A DNA stretch of 64,000 bases from Nonomuraea basaltis. Its GTDB lineage: Bacteria; Actinomycetota; Actinomycetes; Streptosporangiales; Streptosporangiaceae. Below the pieces are notes generated by a model. That model saw only the letters and a program-made list of their open reading frames with translations, ran no database searches and was not told the DNA's origin. The stretch covers positions 89,294 through 153,293 of the forward strand of contig NZ_VCJS01000004.1 of assembly GCF_005893125.1 (NCBI RefSeq), in the 5' to 3' direction. The translations under genes were made by a program, and so were the position numbers. Below are positions 56,571 through 64,000 of this stretch, one piece after another (within the stretch, counting starts at the first letter, position 1; each line of letters opens with the position of its first letter).

Positions 56571-57746
56571 TCATGAGATGATCGAGAGGGCCTGACGGGC
56601 GATCTCCCACTCCTCGTTCGTCGGGATGACCAGCACCGACACCTCGGCGCCGGGTGGGGAGACGGCCCGTTCGCCGGCTGGGCCCGCCTCGTTGAGCGCC
56701 GGGTCCACGGTGATGCCGAGCCGGTCGAGGCCGGCCAGGGCGGCGGCGCGGGTGGCGGTGTCGTGCTCGCCCACGCCGCCGGTGAACACGATCGCGTCCA
56801 CCTGGCCGAGCAGCGCGTAGTAGGCGCCGACGTACTTACGGATACGCCGGGTGTAGATCTCCAGGGCCAGCCGGGCCACGTCGTCGTCGCGTCCGCGTGC
56901 TTCGCGCATGTCGCGACTGCCGGTCAGGGCGAGCAGCCCGCTCTGGTGGGTGAGCGCGTGCTCGACCTGCTGGGCGTCGATGCCGTCCATCCGGGCGAGG
57001 TAGCCGGCGAGGGCAGGGTCGACGTCGCCGGAGCGGGTGCCCATGACCAGCCCTTCCAAGGGGGTCATACCCATGGAGGTGTCGACGCTGCGGCCGCCGG
57101 AGATCGCGCTGGCGCTGGCGCCGTTGCCCAGGTGCAGCACGATCAGGTTGAGCCCGGCGAGGTCGCGGCCCAGGAAGGCGGCGGCGCGGCGGGAGACGTA
57201 GGCGCAGGAGGTGCCGTGGAAGCCAAAACGCCGCACGCCGAGCCGCTCGCGCCAGTCGCGCGGCACGGCGTAGGTGTAGGCCTCGGGCGGCAGCGTGCGG
57301 TGGAAGGCGGTGTCGAACACGGCCACCTGCGGCACATTGGGGAATGTTTTGCGCGCGACCTTGATCCCGGTCAGGTTGACCGGGTTGTGCAGGGGAGCGA
57401 GCGGCGCCAGTTCGTCGATGGCGGTGATGACCTCGTCGTCGATGAGCACAGCTTCGGTGAAACGAGTGCCGCCGTGTACAACGCGGTGCCCGACCGCGAC
57501 GGGGTCCAGGTCGGGTCCCGCCGCGGCGAATGCCTCCATCATCGCGTCGAGCCCTTCGCCGTGTCCGGGGAAGGGCTGGTCCCTCACGTATGGCGGCTGG
57601 TCGCGGGTCCGGTGTGTGAGCCGTCCGGTCGCCTCGCCGATGCGTTCGATCAGGCCGCGGGCCGGGCGTTCGCGGGTCTCGACGTCGATGAGCTCGTACT
57701 TGATCGACGAGGATCCCGTGTTCAGGACGAGAATGCGGCCGGCCAT
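56571..57746 (-). CDS. ackA: Acetate kinase
   Basis: Protein of 391 residues that converts acetyl phosphate and ADP to acetate and ATP. The ASKHA motifs are [44 protein letters not shown] and [23 protein letters not shown] 57746 overlaps the end of the phosphoketolase gene by 25 bases, so the two are coupled. In this context it recovers ATP from the acetyl phosphate made by the neighbour. No Pta gene is present. Confidence 0.94.
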   Translation of the reverse strand: MAGRILVLNTGSSSIKYELIDVETRERPARGLIERIGEATGRLTHRTRDQPPYVRDQPFPGHGEGLDAMMEAFAAAGPDLDPVAVGHRVVHGGTRFTEAVLIDDEVITAIDELAPLAPLHNPVNLTGIKVARKTFPNVPQVAVFDTAFHRTLPPEAYTYAVPRDWRERLGVRRFGFHGTSCAYVSRRAAAFLGRDLAGLNLIVLHLGNGASASAISGGRSVDTSMGMTPLEGLVMGTRSGDVDPALAGYLARMDGIDAQQVEHALTHQSGLLALTGSRDMREARGRDDDVARLALEIYTRRIRKYVGAYYALLGQVDAIVFTGGVGEHDTATRAAALAGLDRLGITVDPALNEAGPAGERAVSPPGAEVSVLVIPTNEEWEIARQALSIIS

Positions 57747-60034
57747 GTCCACGAGCTTATTTCCGCGGGGTCTTCGCCGTGCTCGCGGGTGTGGGCGCGG
57801 GCCTGGAGGCGGGTGTCGGTCATCTGCTGGCGCAGGTGGGCGGCGGTGGTGCCGAGGCCGGGGACGCGGTCGATGACGTCCATGACCAGGTGGTAGCGGT
57901 CGATGTCGTTGAGCATGGCCATGTCGAAAGGCGTGGTGGTGGTGCCTTCCTCCTTGTAGCCGCGGACGTGGAGGTTGTGGTGGCCGTGCCGTCGGTAGGT
58001 GAGGCGGTGGATCAGCCACGGGTAGCCGTGGAAGTTGAAGATGATCGGCTTGTCGGTGGTGAACAGGGTGTCGAACTCGGCGTCGGGCATGCCGTGCGGG
58101 TGCTCCGACGGTGGCTGCAGCCGCATCAGGTCCACCACGTTGATGACCCGCACCTTCAGGTGCGGCAGATGCTCGCGCAGGATGGCGGCTGCGGCGAGGG
58201 TCTCCAGGGTGGGCACGTCGCCGGCGCAGGCCAGCACCACGTCGGGTTCGGCGCCGGAGTCGGTGGAGGCCCAGGGCAGGATGCCCAGCCCGCGGGTGCA
58301 GTGGGCGATGGCCTCGTCCATGGTGAACAGGTCGAGCACCGGCTGCTTGCCCGCGACGATCACGTTGACGTAGTCGCGCGAGCGCAGGCAGTGGTCGCCG
58401 ACCGAGAGCAGGGTGTTGGCGTCTGGCGGCAGGTAGACGCGTACGACCTCGGCCTTCTTGTTGACCACCACGTCGAGGAAGCCGGGGTCCTGGTGGCTGA
58501 AGCCGTTGTGGTCCTGGCGCCACACGTGGGAGGACAGCAGGTAGTTGAGTGAGGCGACCGGCCGCCGCCACGGAATCTTCTTCGATGCCTGCAGCCATTT
58601 GGCGTGCTGGTTGAACATGGCGTCGATGATGTGGATGAAGGCTTCGTAGCAGTTGAACAGCCCGTGGCGGCCGGTCAGCAGGTAGCCCTCCAGCCAGCCC
58701 TGGCACAGGTGCTCCGACAGGATCTCCATCACCCGCCCGCCGGCGGCCAGGTGCTCATCGGTCGGCTCGACGGCGGCGTTCCAGGCTCGGGTGGTGGTCT
58801 CGAAGACGGCCTGCAGGCGGTTGGAGGCGGTTTCGTCCGGGCCCATCAGCCGGAAGCTGTGCGGGTTGGCGGCGATCACGTCGCGCAGGAGCGCGCCCAG
58901 GGCCCGGGTGGGCTCGCTGACCTGGCTCGCGGGCGCTTTGACCTCGATCGCGTAGTCGCGAAAGTCCGGCAGCGCCAGCGGGCGCAGCAGTTCGCCGCCG
59001 TTGGCGTGCGGGCTGGCGCTCATCCGCAGCGGCCCTTCCGGCACCGTCTGCAAGATCTGCGGGACCGGGCGACCGTCGGCGTCGAACAGCTCCTCGGGAC
59101 GGTAGGAGCGCATCCACTCCTCCAGCATGGCCAGGTGCTCGGGGTTGTCGCGGACGCCGGACAGCGGCACCTGATGCGCCCGCCACGTGCCTTCCACCGG
59201 CCGGCCGTCCACTTCGCGTGGGCCGGTCCAGCCCTTCGGCGTGCGCAGGATGATCACGGGGAGTCTGGTGGCGCGGCCGTCCTTGTAGGCGGTGATCTGG
59301 TCGAACACCTCATCCAGCGTCCGCGCCATCTGCTCGTGGTCGGGGCCGACGATGTGCGGGCGGTAGCCGTACCCCTCCATGAGCTTGACCAACTCCGCCT
59401 CGGGGATGCGAGCGAGCACGGTCGGGTTGGCGATCTTGTACCCGTTCAGGTGCAGGATCGGCAGCACCACACCGTCGCGGTAGGGGTCGAGCAGCTTGTT
59501 GGAGTGCCAGCTGGCGGCCAGCGGTCCGGTCTCGGCCTCGCCGTCACCGACGATGCACGCCACCACCAGCTTGGGATTGTCGAAGGCCGCCCCATAAGCG
59601 TGCGCGAGCGAATACCCGAGTTCGCCGCCCTCGTGGATGGAGCCGGGCGTCTCCGGCGCGACATGGCTCGGGATGCCGCCGGGGAAGGAGAACTGGCGAA
59701 ACAGCCGCCGCATCCCCACCGCGTCCTGGGACACCTCGGGGTACTTCTCGGAGTAGGAGCCCTCCAGCCAGGCATGGGCGACCGCGGCCGGGCCGCCGTG
59801 GCCGGGACCCGCGATGTAGATCATGTCCTGCCGGCGTTCGGCGATGATCCGATTGAGGTGGGCGAAACAGAAGTTCAGGCCCGGTGTGGTGCCCCAGTGG
59901 CCGAGCAAGCGCGGTTTGACGTGCTCGGGCCGCAGCGGCTCGGTCAGCAACGGATTGTCGAGGAGGTAGATCTGTCCGACGGACAGGTAGTTCGCGGCAC
60001 GCCAGTACGCATCGATTCTTTGCATGGGTGTCAT
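57722..60034 (-). CDS. xfp: Phosphoketolase (xylulose-5-phosphate/fructose-6-phosphate)
   Basis: Protein of 770 residues, TPP-dependent, that splits xylulose-5-P or fructose-6-P into acetyl phosphate and a triose/tetrose phosphate. Motifs: [52 protein letters not shown] (TPP site) and [20 protein letters not shown]. Length fits the family (about 790). ATG 60034 is preceded by an inverted repeat rather than a Shine-Dalgarno; ATG 60025 is an alternative. With ackA it gives oxygen-independent ATP and NADPH-sparing carbon flow. Confidence 0.93.
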   Translation of the reverse strand: MTPMQRIDAYWRAANYLSVGQIYLLDNPLLTEPLRPEHVKPRLLGHWGTTPGLNFCFAHLNRIIAERRQDMIYIAGPGHGGPAAVAHAWLEGSYSEKYPEVSQDAVGMRRLFRQFSFPGGIPSHVAPETPGSIHEGGELGYSLAHAYGAAFDNPKLVVACIVGDGEAETGPLAASWHSNKLLDPYRDGVVLPILHLNGYKIANPTVLARIPEAELVKLMEGYGYRPHIVGPDHEQMARTLDEVFDQITAYKDGRATRLPVIILRTPKGWTGPREVDGRPVEGTWRAHQVPLSGVRDNPEHLAMLEEWMRSYRPEELFDADGRPVPQILQTVPEGPLRMSASPHANGGELLRPLALPDFRDYAIEVKAPASQVSEPTRALGALLRDVIAANPHSFRLMGPDETASNRLQAVFETTTRAWNAAVEPTDEHLAAGGRVMEILSEHLCQGWLEGYLLTGRHGLFNCYEAFIHIIDAMFNQHAKWLQASKKIPWRRPVASLNYLLSSHVWRQDHNGFSHQDPGFLDVVVNKKAEVVRVYLPPDANTLLSVGDHCLRSRDYVNVIVAGKQPVLDLFTMDEAIAHCTRGLGILPWASTDSGAEPDVVLACAGDVPTLETLAAAAILREHLPHLKVRVINVVDLMRLQPPSEHPHGMPDAEFDTLFTTDKPIIFNFHGYPWLIHRLTYRRHGHHNLHVRGYKEEGTTTTPFDMAMLNDIDRYHLVMDVIDRVPGLGTTAAHLRQQMTDTRLQARAHTREHGEDPAEISSWTWPAAFSS

Positions 60035-60056
60035 AGGTCCGAATATCTCGGACCTA
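60034..60056 (-). promoter_or_regulatory. Inverted repeat at the phosphoketolase start
   Basis: TAGGTCCGA and TCGGACCTA (9-bp arms, 5-nt spacer) directly upstream of and touching the ATG. It could be an operator or an RNA hairpin that controls translation start. Not in 22-bp phase with the box at 60071. Confidence 0.5.
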
Positions 60057-60070
60057 CTGCGATGGGCCTA

Positions 60071-60107
60071 GGGACCTTGGTCCCGACCCCGCAGGGCACA
60101 TGGTTCC
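60071..60107 (-). promoter_or_regulatory. DosR-like box (phosphoketolase)
   Basis: GGGACCTTGGTCCC at 60071-60084, a perfect core, with a weak GGAACCATGTGCCC about 23 bp upstream on the minus strand. Confidence 0.65.
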
Positions 60108-60491
60108 GGATTCCCCGACGCAGCTGTTTGTGGCCAGGGGCCCGCACGCGAGAATGGCGGTTCCGGGGCCGCGCTCGGCGCTCGGCGCGATGAACAGATT
60201 GAAACTTCGCGTGGGGGAGGCCGGGGTCCAGCGGCACGCCGACATCCAGCAGCCACTCCAGCGCGGCGGCCAGGACCAGATCGCCCGATTGCCTCGGTGA
60301 CGTCCGATCCAGGACCAAGGTCCACAGGGTTGGGACCTTCGGCCCGAGTGTGGGTGCGGCGGTGTGCTCCACGCTGGACGCCGAGCGTCGGTGAGAGGCA
60401 TCCGGCCAGGGCCGAGCGCCGTTCAGGAATGGTGACGACGCATTGGTCGCGCGTGGCGCTCGATCTTTCGTCCAGCGAGGAAAACGAGACC
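60108..60491. other. Intergenic, 384 bp
   Basis: No intact gene. A box pair (60311-60345) lies in it. The stretch 60170-60290 has coding-like bias on the minus strand (LAAALEWLLDVGVPLD), perhaps a gene remnant that I cannot name. Confidence 0.4.
60311..60345 (+). promoter_or_regulatory. Paired DosR-like boxes (DsbA-like/VKOR)
   Basis: AGGACCAAGGTCC (60311-60323) and GGGACCTTCGGCCC (60332-60345), offset 21 bp. About 147 bp before the DsbA-like gene. Confidence 0.65.
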
Positions 60492-61247
60492 ATGAGCACC
60501 GAGGCACGCATCAAGTCCCACCAGCTACGCAACGCCCGGGCCGCCGCCGAGCGGCGCAGGCAGAAGCGCACCCGCCTGATCGCCGCCGGCGGCGGGCTGA
60601 TCATCGTGGGACTGCTGATCGCCATCGTGATCAGCTTGATCAACGCGGCGGGTAACGACAGCTCCCCGGCGGCGCAGGGCGGCAAGGCCCCGGCGATCGC
60701 GACGGCCGGCGGGGCGCTGGCCCTGGGCAACGGGGCCGCGCCGGTGAAGCTCGAGGTCTACCTCGACTACATGTGCCCGTACTGCGGGCGCTTCGAGCAG
60801 GCCAACAGCGGCGAGCTGGACAAGATGGTGGCGGACGGAACGGTGCGGCTGGAGCTGTACCCGCTGTCCTTCCTGGACCAGGCGTCCAGCGGCGCGAAGT
60901 ACTCCACGCGGGCGGCCAACGCCGTCGCCACCGTCGCAGACCGGGCACCCGACAAAGTTCTGGCGCTCAACACGGCGCTGTTCGCCAACCAGCCCGAGGA
61001 GGGCAGCCGCGGCCTGTCCGACGACGAGATCGCCACGCTGGCCCGTAATGCCGGGGTCCCGGCGGGCGTGGTGGACGCCTTCACCGGCCGCAGCTTCGAG
61101 CCGTGGATCGCGACCTCGACCAAGGCCGTGTTCAACACGGGGATCTCGGGCACGCCGACCGTGAAGATCAACGGCAAGGTGTTCGAGGGGGATCTCTACA
61201 CGGCGGGCCCGCTGACGGCGGCCGTGACCGCGGCCAAGGGCCAGTAG
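60492..61247 (+). CDS. DsbA-like thioredoxin-domain protein, membrane-anchored
   Basis: Protein of 251 residues. A basic N-terminus (RRRQKRTR), one transmembrane helix (about 31-54) and an exported DsbA-like thioredoxin fold with YMCPYCGRFEQ (CPYC active site) and the cis-Pro loop GISGTPTVKING. It oxidises protein thiols outside the membrane. ATG 60492 follows GAGGAAAACGAG. It is directly followed by VKOR, which would reoxidise it, as in actinobacterial DsbA/VKOR pairs. Confidence 0.88.
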   Translation: MSTEARIKSHQLRNARAAAERRRQKRTRLIAAGGGLIIVGLLIAIVISLINAAGNDSSPAAQGGKAPAIATAGGALALGNGAAPVKLEVYLDYMCPYCGRFEQANSGELDKMVADGTVRLELYPLSFLDQASSGAKYSTRAANAVATVADRAPDKVLALNTALFANQPEEGSRGLSDDEIATLARNAGVPAGVVDAFTGRSFEPWIATSTKAVFNTGISGTPTVKINGKVFEGDLYTAGPLTAAVTAAKGQ

Positions 61248-61879
61248 TGGTGCCGGTCGTGCCTACGGTCCTTCCTCGCCTGCATGCGCTCCGGCACTCC
61301 AACACCTGGATCTTCGGAACCATGCTGTTCTCGGCGTGCCTGAGCCTGACCGCGTCCTTCGTGCTGTCGATCGACGCGGTGCGCCTGGCGGCCGACCCGG
61401 GCGCGGATCTGTCCTGCAACATCAACAGCGTCGTCAGCTGCGGCACGGTCGGCAGCTCCTGGCAGGCGCACCTGTTCGGCTTCCCGAACGCCTTCCTGGG
61501 ACTGGTGGCCGAACCGGTCGTGATCACGATCGCGGTGGCGAGCCTGGGCCGGGTGCGGTTCCCGCGCTGGTTCATGTTCGCCGCGCAGGTGGTCTACACG
61601 CTCGGCCTGATCTTCGCGTACTGGCTGTTCTACCAGTCCATGTACGTGATCGGCGCACTGTGCCCGTGGTGTCTGCTGGTGACCGTGTCCACGACGCTGG
61701 TGTGGTCGACCCTGACGCACGTGAACGTTCGCGACGGCAACCTGTTCCTGCCCCGGCGCGTGCAGACCGCACTGACCAGGGTCATCCACGCCGACCTGGA
61801 CGCCATGGCCGTCACGATCTGGATCCTGATCCTGATCCTGGCCGTCGTGCTCAAATACGGCTGGACGCTGTTCGGCTAG
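61247..61879 (+). CDS. Vitamin K epoxide reductase (VKOR) family protein
   Basis: Protein of 210 residues with four to five transmembrane helices. The loop Cys pair is in LSCNINSVVSCGTVGSSW and the active CxxC is GALCPWCLLVTVS. It transfers electrons from the DsbA-like partner to quinone. GTG 61247 overlaps the previous stop (TAGTG). Mycobacterial VKOR is the functional replacement of DsbB. Under hypoxia, thiol oxidation via menaquinone would still operate; this is inference. Confidence 0.88.
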   Translation: MVPVVPTVLPRLHALRHSNTWIFGTMLFSACLSLTASFVLSIDAVRLAADPGADLSCNINSVVSCGTVGSSWQAHLFGFPNAFLGLVAEPVVITIAVASLGRVRFPRWFMFAAQVVYTLGLIFAYWLFYQSMYVIGALCPWCLLVTVSTTLVWSTLTHVNVRDGNLFLPRRVQTALTRVIHADLDAMAVTIWILILILAVVLKYGWTLFG

Positions 61880-61921
61880 CGTTGCCGGCATCCCGCGCGA
61901 GCGGGGCAGGAAAGGGGGACG

Positions 61922-62167
61922 ATGACGATCACCCGGATCAGCGAGCCGGAGCCGGTGGTCGCCGGCTCGCTGCGTCGCGTCGTGGGCGGCGCGCTCACTG
62001 ACCGCTTCGGCGGCAGGGTGACGGTCCCGCTGATCTCGGCCGCCATCGTCCCCGTTCTGCGCATCGGCGTGGCCCTTGGCCTGCCGGCCGCGACGTCGGC
62101 CCCGGCCGTGACGATCGTCCGCCTGACGGCCTCACACGAGGCGACCCGTGGAGGTGGAGCGGCGTGA
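61922..62167 (+). pseudogene. Fragment of an MFS nitrate/nitrite transporter (NarK-like)
   Basis: ATG 61922 opens a short frame with RRVVGGALTDRFGGRVTVPL, the loop-2/3 motif (GGxLTDRFGGR) of NarK-type MFS transporters. The remaining eleven helices are absent. The frame ends at 62167 in overlap with the next start. narK2 is in the DosR regulon of M. tuberculosis, so this may be a lost member of the set. Confidence is limited by the short match. Confidence 0.45.
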
Positions 62168-62604
62168 TGACGTGGTGGTCGGTGGTCCGGTTCCTGCACG
62201 TCCTGTCCGCGGCATTGTGGGTCGGCGGGCAGCTCACGGTGTCGCTGGTGGTCCTGCCCCTGGCCCGCCGCCTCCTGGACGAGCGGCGGCGAGCCGAGGT
62301 GCTGACCGCGGTCGGCCGCCGCTTCGGGATCTTCACCGCAGCGGTGTTCCTGCCCGTCCAGCTCGCCACCGGCGTGGCCATCGCCTGGCACAAGGGCGTC
62401 ACCTGGGCCTCGCTCGCCGACCCCGGCTATGGCCGGATCCTGGCCGCGAAGCTGGTGCTGTTCTGCGCGGTCATGGCCGCCGCCGGGCTGCATGGGTGGG
62501 CCACCGGCGCGGCCCGTCCCAGGCTGGCTCGGGCCATGGCGGTGGCCTCTCTGGTGGGGTCACTCGGCGTCGTCCTGCTGGCCACCACCCTGCCTGCGAC
62601 CTGA
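62167..62604 (+). CDS. CopD-like/DUF-type four-helix membrane protein
   Basis: Protein of 145 residues with four transmembrane helices. It starts MTWWSVVRFLHVLSAALWVG with the His and Trp-Val-Gly pattern of CopD and related b-type or copper proteins, then FLPVQLATGVAIAWHKGVTW. ATG 62167 follows a GGAG; GTG 62164 is an alternative. The function is unknown: copper uptake, heme-binding or a relative. It is the last complete gene before a box and a nitroreductase. Confidence 0.7.
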   Translation: MTWWSVVRFLHVLSAALWVGGQLTVSLVVLPLARRLLDERRRAEVLTAVGRRFGIFTAAVFLPVQLATGVAIAWHKGVTWASLADPGYGRILAAKLVLFCAVMAAAGLHGWATGAARPRLARAMAVASLVGSLGVVLLATTLPAT

Positions 62605-62822
62605 ACCTGTCTCCTGCGGGGCGCATGGGTTCGGCGACAACACCGATGCCCGAGCGCGACGCCGGCACGCGCGTCGTGCTCACGGTCACGGACGCGGCGC
62701 CGGCCTGGGGGAGAATGGAGCGCTACAGCGGCAGAGACACCCATGCGGGCCGCACCAGGCGCTCCTCAATCGACGGCTCACCAGGCGCCCCGAAGGGACT
62801 CTGCGGGGTTCAGGCCGGGAAA

Positions 62823-62858
62823 CGGTCCATCGGACGCGATTCAAGGGACTTTGGTCCC
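62823..62858 (+). promoter_or_regulatory. Paired DosR-like boxes (nitroreductase)
   Basis: GGTCCATCGGAC (62824-62835) and GGGACTTTGGTCCC (62845-62858), GTC to GAC 22 bp. The core is close to the mycobacterial DosR consensus. About 72 bp before the GTG start. Confidence 0.7.
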
Positions 62859-62929
62859 TGCCGTGATCACGGCGAGGCGCGGGATCTTCATTGCATGTCC
62901 GCTGTTACCCCTGTGCCGGGGATGTCCCG

Positions 62930-63961
62930 GTGACCGAAATCGGCGCGATCCCGGTGCCCTCTGACGCAGGATCGCTCGCCGCCCGGGAGCTTCCGTTCGC
63001 GACGCCCGGCGGCGTGAGCAGGCTGGTGCACGCCGCCGCCGCGGCACCGTCGGTGCACAACACCCAGCCGTGGCGCTTCCGCCGTGTCGACGACGCGACC
63101 ATGGAGCTGTATGCCGACCTCGACCGGCTGCTGACCGTCATCGACCCGATGGGACGCGGGCTCGGCATCAGCTGCGGGGCCGCGCTGTTCAACCTGCGGC
63201 TGGCGGTCCGGATGTCCGGGCACGACGCCCACGTCACGGCGCTGCCCGACCCGGCCGCCCGCCCCGACCTGCTGGCCACCGTGCACGCCGCCCCGGGCGA
63301 CCCGCCCGACCAGGACGAGCGGCTGCTGCATGACATGATCCCGCACCGGCGTACCAACCGCTTCCCGTTCGACGGCCGCCAGCTGCCCAGGGAGGTCTTC
63401 GTCGACCTGGTGCACGCCGCGCACGCGGAGGGCGCCACGCTGGTCCTGGTCAAGGGGCGGACGGCGCGGCGTGTGCTCGACATGATCGGCACGGCCGAGA
63501 ACACGCTGGCCGCCGAGGAGTCCTACCGCGTCGAGCTGGCCTGCTGGACGGATCCGAGCCGGCGCTTCGACGGCGTGCCCGAGCACGCTTTCGGCCCCCG
63601 CCCGCGAAACGGGGAGCTGCCCATGCGGGACTTCGGCCTGGACGGCGTGCGGTCGAGCGCCGACTTCGAGGCCGATCCGCAGCTCGCGGCCCTGTTCACC
63701 AGGGGTGACGGGCCGCTCGACTGGCTGCGTGCCGGACAGGCACTGCAGCGGGTGCTGCTCGCCGCGACCGCGCAGGGTGTGTCGGCGTCGATGTTCAGCC
63801 AGCCGCTCGACCTGCGCCCGGCGCAGCACCGCGGCGACCAGGCCGGGCCGTTGGGTCATGTGCAGATGCTGGTCAGGTTCGGGTATGGCTCACCTGTCCC
63901 GCGCGTGCCGCGCCGTTCCGTGTTCGAGGTGCTCGACCCGGTGGAGGTCCCGCGTGTATGA
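62930..63961 (+). CDS. Acg-type nitroreductase family protein
   Basis: Protein of 343 residues, paralogous to 52354-53307. The motifs are AAAAPSVHNTQPWRFRRVDD, RGLGISCGAALFNLRLAVRM, MIPHRRTNRFPFDGR and WLRAGQALQRVLLAATAQGV. It binds FMN by family analogy; the reaction is unknown. GTG 62930 is chosen over an upstream ATG at 62891 because the N-terminus then begins at a normal distance from the NTQPW motif and close to the boxes at 62823-62858. The stop overlaps the next gene's start. Confidence 0.85.
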   Translation: MTEIGAIPVPSDAGSLAARELPFATPGGVSRLVHAAAAAPSVHNTQPWRFRRVDDATMELYADLDRLLTVIDPMGRGLGISCGAALFNLRLAVRMSGHDAHVTALPDPAARPDLLATVHAAPGDPPDQDERLLHDMIPHRRTNRFPFDGRQLPREVFVDLVHAAHAEGATLVLVKGRTARRVLDMIGTAENTLAAEESYRVELACWTDPSRRFDGVPEHAFGPRPRNGELPMRDFGLDGVRSSADFEADPQLAALFTRGDGPLDWLRAGQALQRVLLAATAQGVSASMFSQPLDLRPAQHRGDQAGPLGHVQMLVRFGYGSPVPRVPRRSVFEVLDPVEVPRV

Positions 63962-64000
63962 GTCGCCGCGTCCTGTGCTGATCCAGGGCGGGATGGGGGT
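63954..64000 (+). CDS. Nitronate monooxygenase (5' end only)
   Basis: GTG 63954 overlaps the previous stop and encodes VYESPRPVLIQGGMGV up to the window edge. PVLIQGGMGV is the conserved N-terminal FMN-binding start of nitronate monooxygenases (2-nitropropane dioxygenase family). It forms an operon with the nitroreductase. Confidence 0.7.
   Translation, partial: MYESPRPVLIQGGMG

Noticed and set aside
62605..62822. Coding potential after the CopD-like gene
   Set aside because: Short frames only, without motif, ribosome site or consistent codon bias.

Overview
The window is about 70% GC with mostly GTG/ATG starts, strong third-position GC and families typical of high-GC Gram-positives (Rv1733c-like, DUF1918, WS/DGAT, VKOR plus DsbA-like thioredoxin, DevS-type kinase). 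It is most likely chromosome from an actinomycete such as a Streptosporangiales member; the genus is inference. Gene content closely parallels the DosR/DevR dormancy regulon of mycobacteria: many universal stress proteins (USPs), a DevS/DosT-like heme-GAF histidine kinase, Hsp20, hemerythrin, nitroreductases of the Acg type, CtpF-like cation ATPases, CBS-BON proteins, WS/DGAT, PPK2 and a group 3b-type NiFe hydrogenase.

Layout. 1-5.3 kb: a copper-export operon (cupredoxin-P1B ATPase running off the left edge, DUF2933), a decayed USP, DUF305, USP, hemerythrin. 5.5-10.9 kb: USP and a soluble NAD-type formate dehydrogenase (FdsB-like with fused 2Fe-2S domain, FdsA-like). 10.9-18 kb: a scarred zone with remnants of a DevR-type regulator, P-type ATPases and a CPA2 antiporter around a four-gene metal-associated operon, an Rv1733c-like protein, an F390-synthetase-like ligase and a SHOCT protein. 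18-22.5 kb: DUF4389, a Ddn-like/membrane fusion, Hsp20 and a USP/DUF6544 deletion chimera. 22.5-31.5 kb: hypCDE (+) facing an eight-gene minus operon of three CBS proteins, four hydrogenase subunits and the maturation protease. 31.5-38.3 kb: GNAT-acyl-CoA synthetase, cation ATPase, two USPs. 38.6-49.4 kb: small proteins, AMIN/GerMN protein, DUF305, USPs, WS/DGAT, STAS, second cation ATPase. 49.4-56.4 kb: CBS-BON, broken hypF with a hypE tail, PPK2, nitroreductase, DoxX, DevS-like kinase. 56.5-64 kb: acetate kinase and phosphoketolase, DsbA-like/VKOR, NarK remnant, CopD-like protein, nitroreductase and the start of a nitronate monooxygenase.

Two regulatory patterns tie the window together. (1) A DosR-like palindrome (core near GGGACCTTCGGCCC) recurs upstream of about two dozen transcription units, usually as two boxes whose GAC trinucleotides are 22 bp apart (two helical turns; 21 or 23 in a few). 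(2) Four copies of a second operator, CTACTA-N7-TAGTAG or a close variant, sit next to copper/metal genes, as expected for a BlaI/CopY-type repressor (inferred).

Together the genes read as a hypoxia/redox survival island: hydrogenase and formate dehydrogenase handle reductant, phosphoketolase plus acetate kinase and the acyl-CoA synthetase could give substrate-level ATP, PPK2 and WS/DGAT manage phosphate and carbon reserves, and USPs, Hsp20 and CBS-BON proteins protect. The region has also been heavily cut: at least five USP remnants and many other fragments indicate repeated deletion and duplication.
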